Assembly: GCA_030148065.1 (NCBI GenBank)
Contig: JASBUC010000022.1
Span: forward strand, 22,552-86,551
Source of the DNA: Legionellaceae bacterium
GTDB lineage: Bacteria; Pseudomonadota; Gammaproteobacteria; Legionellales; Legionellaceae
DNA: 64,000 nt
Direction of reading: 5' to 3'
In this document: positions 60,694 through 64,000 of the stretch, in pieces
Layout of the letters: the number at the start of each line of letters is the position of its first letter
Numbering within the stretch: the first letter of the stretch is position 1
Position numbers and translations under genes: made by a program
The notes under the pieces: model-generated
Database searches by the model: none
What the model saw: the letters and a program-made list of their open reading frames with translations, nothing else
What the model was told of the DNA's origin: nothing

Positions 60694-62121
60694 ATGTTAA
60701 ATCATGGCAATGTTTTGATCATTGAAGAAAACATCGAAAAAAGAAACCAATTGAAAATCATCTTCGACTTTATTGGTGAGCCTTGTCTTGTCATTAATGC
60801 CAAGAAGCTCGAATCCATTAATCATCAATACTACACAGCCATTCTTATAGGATTAAATGCGGATGTAAAAATTATTAAAAATGTTTTACAAACCTTGGAA
60901 AACAAACAAATTAGCGCACCGATTGTGCTCTATGGCAGTAAGGAGCTGCTTTCATCACTAACAGACATGCATTTAAGTAAAATCACCAGTCGAATTGAGA
61001 GCCCCTTGTCCTATGAAAAAGTCTTAAAAGCGCTGCATTATTGCCAAATATCCAGCGATAGCAATTTAAACGACTCCAAAGTGAGTACCATTGGGCTCTT
61101 TCATGATTTAGTTGGCAATGCACCACTTATTCAAAAAGCTAGAAAATTAGTTGATCATGTTGCAAAGAGTGATGCCAATGTTTTAGTGTTAGGTGGCTCT
61201 GGCACGGGTAAAGAAATTGCTGCTCGATGCATTCACAATCGTTCTTCTCGAAAAAATAAACCATTTGTGCCGATAAATTGTGGCGCCATCCCATCTGAAC
61301 TACTTGAAAGTGAATTATTTGGACATGAGAAGGGTGCTTTTACAGGTGCATTGAGCGCCAGAAAAGGGCGGTTTGAGCTCGCTAACCAAGGAACCTTATT
61401 TTTAGATGAAATAGGGGACATGCCACTTAACATGCAAGTAAAATTACTTAGGGTGTTACAAGAACAAAGTTTTGAGCGCATTGGATGTAATAAGACCATC
61501 AAAGTAAATGTGCGGATTATTGCCGCAACGCATCATGACTTAGAAGCCTTAATTAAAGACGGTAAGTTTCGAGAAGACTTATATTATCGATTGAATGTGT
61601 TTCCAATTAAGATGCCAGCGCTTAAAGATAGAAGCGAGGACATACTCTTATTAATCAATGAACTCTCCTACCGAATGAAAGAAAATAATATTCCTGTTGC
61701 CAAGTTTATGCCAGATTCTGTGAGTCTCTTAAAAAACTATCCATGGCCTGGAAATGTTAGAGAGCTGGCAAATCTAGTCGAGAGGCTTTCCATCATTTAT
61801 CCTAACGGCATTATTGGAGAGAATGAACTACCTAAACGTTTTAAAAAGCATTGTGGTGATCTGAATACGGTAAAAGTAGTCAAAAGCAGTGAACCGGAGC
61901 CTGTTGCTTGTGATAATACCATTCAAGTTGAGGAAGATTTTATCAGAGGCATTGATTTAAAAAAACACTTGGTGGAAACAGAGCTTACGCTTATCACTCA
62001 GGCACTTGATGAAACAAATTGGGTGGTGGCCAAGGCTGCTAATTACCTCAACATGCGAAGAACAACCTTGGTCGAAAAGATGAAAAAATACGGGATCTCA
62101 AGACCCACTAAGGCTTGTTAA
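60694..62121 (+). CDS. fleQ: Sigma54-dependent flagellar regulator FleQ
   Basis: Enhancer-binding protein of 475 aa that switches on flagellar genes with sigma54. The N-terminal 120 residues form a receiver-like FleQ domain ([14 protein letters not shown]) without a clear phospho-Asp. The AAA+ part has Walker [24 protein letters not shown] (sigma54 contact GAFTGA), LDEIGDMPL, and [12 protein letters not shown]. The C-terminal helix-turn-helix ends [16 protein letters not shown], which is specific for FleQ-like proteins. GGGGGA before the ATG is a ribosome site. The host should make flagella, though no flagellar structural gene is in view. Confidence 0.93.
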   Translation: MLNHGNVLIIEENIEKRNQLKIIFDFIGEPCLVINAKKLESINHQYYTAILIGLNADVKIIKNVLQTLENKQISAPIVLYGSKELLSSLTDMHLSKITSRIESPLSYEKVLKALHYCQISSDSNLNDSKVSTIGLFHDLVGNAPLIQKARKLVDHVAKSDANVLVLGGSGTGKEIAARCIHNRSSRKNKPFVPINCGAIPSELLESELFGHEKGAFTGALSARKGRFELANQGTLFLDEIGDMPLNMQVKLLRVLQEQSFERIGCNKTIKVNVRIIAATHHDLEALIKDGKFREDLYYRLNVFPIKMPALKDRSEDILLLINELSYRMKENNIPVAKFMPDSVSLLKNYPWPGNVRELANLVERLSIIYPNGIIGENELPKRFKKHCGDLNTVKVVKSSEPEPVACDNTIQVEEDFIRGIDLKKHLVETELTLITQALDETNWVVAKAANYLNMRRTTLVEKMKKYGISRPTKAC

Positions 62122-62137
62122 CATTATAAGCAGAACC

Positions 62138-62153
62138 AAGGAGGTGCCTCCTT
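62138..62153. terminator. Hairpin between fleQ and the small basic-protein gene
   Basis: AAGGAG (62138-62143) and CTCCTT (62148-62153) pair around GTGC, in the 39-base convergent gap. AGTTTGCTTATTTTT follows on the plus strand, giving a fair intrinsic terminator for fleQ. Confidence 0.55.
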
Positions 62154-62160
62154 AGTTTGC

Positions 62161-62400
62161 TTATTTTTCATCCTTGGTGGCTTTCTTTTTAGGAGCGGCC
62201 TTTTTTTCGCCCTGTTTAGCGGCTGTACTCTCTTTTTTATAGTCTTCTGCAATGGAGCAGATGCTAGTTTTGATGTCTTTGAATAACCGAGAGGCCATGT
62301 TTAAAATTTGTTTGGGCTTGGGAAAAGAGCTGCTCGCTGCGGCTGGTTTTTCTGCTTTTTCTGCTTTTGCACTGCTCTTTTTTGCTTCCTCGTCGCTCAT
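62161..62400 (-). CDS. Small Lys/Ala-rich protein, unknown
   Basis: The frame is open upstream, but the ATG at 62400 is preferred: AAGGA lies nine bases before it. The 79-aa product has Lys/Ala/Glu-rich ends (SAKAEKAEKPAAASS at the front, KKAAPKKKATKDEK at the tail) around a short helical core FPKPKQILNMASRLFKDIKTSICSIAEDY. The tail looks like histone H1-like or other nucleic-acid-binding tails, but the function is unknown. Read in the same direction as sohB, 53 bases after its end. Confidence 0.6.
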   Translation of the reverse strand: MSDEEAKKSSAKAEKAEKPAAASSSFPKPKQILNMASRLFKDIKTSICSIAEDYKKESTAAKQGEKKAAPKKKATKDEK

Positions 62401-62453
62401 AAGATCGTCCTTGTTTTGCCAGTTACTAAATTGATTATAGATAAAGAATTCAA

Positions 62454-63431
62454 TTAGTACAAATATTGACAAAGCTTATGAATAGCACTCTGGCTGCCCT
62501 CAATTAGTTTTTTGATTTTACTTACCTTTTTTTCTTCGCTTAATTCAAAAACCTGCGCATTAGCTAAGGCGCTGGTTAGGTATTCATCACTGGTGCTAAG
62601 CCCATCGATTAAGTTTAATTCCAGCGCTTGGCTAGCAAGCCAGTAATCACCGGTAGCAACTTTATCTATTTCAACCTCTGGTCGGCTGCTCATAATGCTT
62701 TCTTTAAAGGCGTGATGGATTTCTTTAAGATTTTCCCTAAATTTGTCGCGGTCTTCTTCTGTGTTTTCGCCAAAAAGCGTTAAGGTTCGTTTGTGATCGC
62801 CTGCTGTGATGAGTTCAACGTCTACGTCATGTTTCTTTAAGAAGCGATTAAAGTTTGGTAATTGTGCAACCACGCCAATTGAGCCTATGATGGCGTAAGG
62901 AGCGGCCAGAATTTTATTGGCCGCTGCTGCCATTAAATAACCACCACTGGCTGCAACTTTATCGACACAAGCGATTACATAAACTTTGGCATCTCTTAAG
63001 CGTTGAATTTGTGAGGCCGCCAAACCATAGCCATTGACTGTACCGCCAGCGCTTTCAAGCTTTATCACCACTTCATCGCCTTGTTTAACCACAGAAAGCA
63101 CTAAATCAATGACTTCCCTAAAAGAACTCACTTGATTGGCATGGAGATCACCAGAGAATGGAATCACATAGACAGTTTTTTTACGTTTTTGTGATTTTTC
63201 TTGTTTCTTTTCTTCTTTGAACAGTGCTTTAAAGGCCTTTTTATCTAGTATTTTTGAAAGCAAGCGCTTACGCTCTTTGTCTAATTTGTCATTTAAAGAA
63301 CTAATAATGATTTTTTTATCATCAGACTTCTTAGCAGAAAGAGCAATGGCTCCGGCGACTGTTACTAAAATTGCGGTGACGATGGTAATTGATTCCACAA
63401 GAAATAGGGTGTATTGGCTCAAGGCGCTCAT
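62454..63431 (-). CDS. sohB: Inner-membrane S49 peptidase SohB
   Basis: Signal-peptide-peptidase-like serine protease, 325 aa. Two N-terminal features: a membrane helix (ITIVTAILVTVAGAIAL) and a charged linker (KRLLSKILDKKAFKALFKEEKKQEKSQKRK). The protease domain has VIPFSGDLHANQVSSFREVI, KLESAGGTVNGYGLAASQ, the Ser nucleophile in CVDKVAASGGYLMAAAANKI, and GSIGVVAQLPNF. The Lys base is probably the one in DHKRTLTLFGENT. E. coli SohB is 349 aa, so this is slightly short. A good promoter and AGAGGAA ribosome site precede it. Confidence 0.95.
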   Translation of the reverse strand: MSALSQYTLFLVESITIVTAILVTVAGAIALSAKKSDDKKIIISSLNDKLDKERKRLLSKILDKKAFKALFKEEKKQEKSQKRKKTVYVIPFSGDLHANQVSSFREVIDLVLSVVKQGDEVVIKLESAGGTVNGYGLAASQIQRLRDAKVYVIACVDKVAASGGYLMAAAANKILAAPYAIIGSIGVVAQLPNFNRFLKKHDVDVELITAGDHKRTLTLFGENTEEDRDKFRENLKEIHHAFKESIMSSRPEVEIDKVATGDYWLASQALELNLIDGLSTSDEYLTSALANAQVFELSEEKKVSKIKKLIEGSQSAIHKLCQYLY

Positions 63432-63460
63432 GATTGATTCCTCTCTGGGCTTAACAACAA

Positions 63461-63488
63461 ATTATAAAGGATTGTGGCCTTAGCGCAA
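63461..63488 (-). promoter_or_regulatory. Sigma70 promoter for sohB
   Basis: On the minus strand TTGCGC (63483-63488) and TATAAT (63461-63466) have a 16-base spacer, and the -10 ends 29 bases before the sohB ATG. Confidence 0.6.
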
Positions 63489-63563
63489 ATTTACTCTGTA
63501 TAGAGTTGTTTTATTACTTATAAATGTTATTGTTTTATATCGTTTTTTTAAAAGGAAATTTGA

Positions 63564-64000
63564 GTGCTATTTAGGAGAGACGAGCTTCATCTGGTAACAC
63601 TAGCGATACTTTTGTGTTTACAATCCATTTGTTTTGCACAGGCAGAGCAAGGCGTGCAAATTATCTATGGGGTGAAACAGGCTCAGGCTTTTAAAACGAG
63701 CTCTAATCCTAAGTTGATTGTTTTATATTTGGGCTCTTTTAGAAACAAACAAAAAGCGTTGCAATACCAAACGGTGTTAAACAAGAAAACAAGGGAAACA
63801 ATTAATTTACTTTATCATCCAAGTCTAAAAAAAACGCCTTGGACGTTGGTTAAAACATTCCGCTCCACAGAGGAATTGCATAGATTCAGTACGTTAGTTT
63901 TAACTAAGAACGCTGAAGTTAGAAAAGTGCTGCCCAAAAAAGAAACAAAAAAAACCAAACCTTCTAAAAAAGTTACTGAACAACCAAAGCCTCTGATGGC
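63564..64000 (+). CDS. Exported SPOR-like protein, cut by the window edge
   Basis: An open frame runs from GTG 63564 to the window end (145 codons, no stop). AAGGAAA lies six bases before the GTG. It starts with a signal peptide (HLVTLAILLCLQSICFAQA). The mature part has VLYLGSFRNKQKALQYQTVLNKKT, close to the beginning of SPOR domains that bind denuded peptidoglycan at the septum, and later a Lys-rich stretch. The remainder lies outside the window, so family and length are unknown. Confidence 0.7.
   Translation, partial: MLFRRDELHLVTLAILLCLQSICFAQAEQGVQIIYGVKQAQAFKTSSNPKLIVLYLGSFRNKQKALQYQTVLNKKTRETINLLYHPSLKKTPWTLVKTFRSTEELHRFSTLVLTKNAEVRKVLPKKETKKTKPSKKVTEQPKPLM

Overview
The window is bacterial chromosome of low GC (roughly 40% by eye), densely coded on both strands, with a gammaproteobacterial gene set: surE/yqaA/nlpD/rpoS, zapD next to coaE, ygfZ/sdhE/ygfX, ubiC-ubiA, lolA after ftsK, fleQ, and KpsS-type capsule genes. 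The host is Gram-negative (LolA, NlpD, PBP1A, OPX exporter) and probably flagellated (FleQ). The gene mix, small FtsK and a secreted-effector-like protein fit Legionellales or relatives best; that placement is inference. No tRNA, rRNA, CRISPR array, transposase, integrase or phage gene was seen, and no stretch over 300 bases lacks a gene.

Layout: 1-3515 trxB (cut by the left edge), ftsK, lolA. 3799-7626 a chain of overlapping genes: an unknown 494-aa acidic protein, a HolD-like protein, a FimT pseudopilin, ubiC and ubiA. 7583-9752 nucleoside salvage (pnp, cdd) and an unknown membrane protein. 9897-13557 ybdK, zapD, coaE and an alpha/beta hydrolase. 13661-17132 a lipoprotein, surE, yqaA, nlpD and rpoS. 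17194-25715 hmgA, the giant NAD-glutamate dehydrogenase, cytochrome b561, ygfZ, sdhE and ygfX. 25746-51271 a capsule/lipid island. 51286-55859 ETF-ubiquinone oxidoreductase, etfBA and ald. 55866-60406 mrcA and rpsF-rpsR-DUF2232-rplI. 60694-64000 fleQ, a small Lys/Ala-rich protein, sohB and a truncated SPOR-like exported protein.

The most interesting region is the roughly 25-kb capsule island. It makes UDP-sugar acid precursors (WbpA, WbpB), carries a WecA-type initiating transferase, a KpsM/E/D/T ABC export machine, several glycosyltransferases (one a GT2-GT4-GT2 fusion), a PfkB kinase, a sulfotransferase-like protein and KpsS. Embedded in it is a lipid-building cassette: a 2492-aa reducing PKS/FAS (KS-AT-DH-pseudoMT-ER-KR-ACP, no thioesterase), a PLP alpha-oxoamine synthase, a short-chain reductase that looks like 3-ketodihydrosphingosine reductase, and a formyltransferase-fold protein. 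The parallels are the Sinorhizobium rkpA-G-H and Burkholderia wcbR/wcbT capsule genes. I infer that the cassette makes a sphingoid-like amino lipid, perhaps N-formylated or sulfated, used as a capsule anchor or acceptor.

The genome is compact: five convergent gene pairs overlap at their 3' ends, and many co-oriented genes overlap by ATGA or TAATG.
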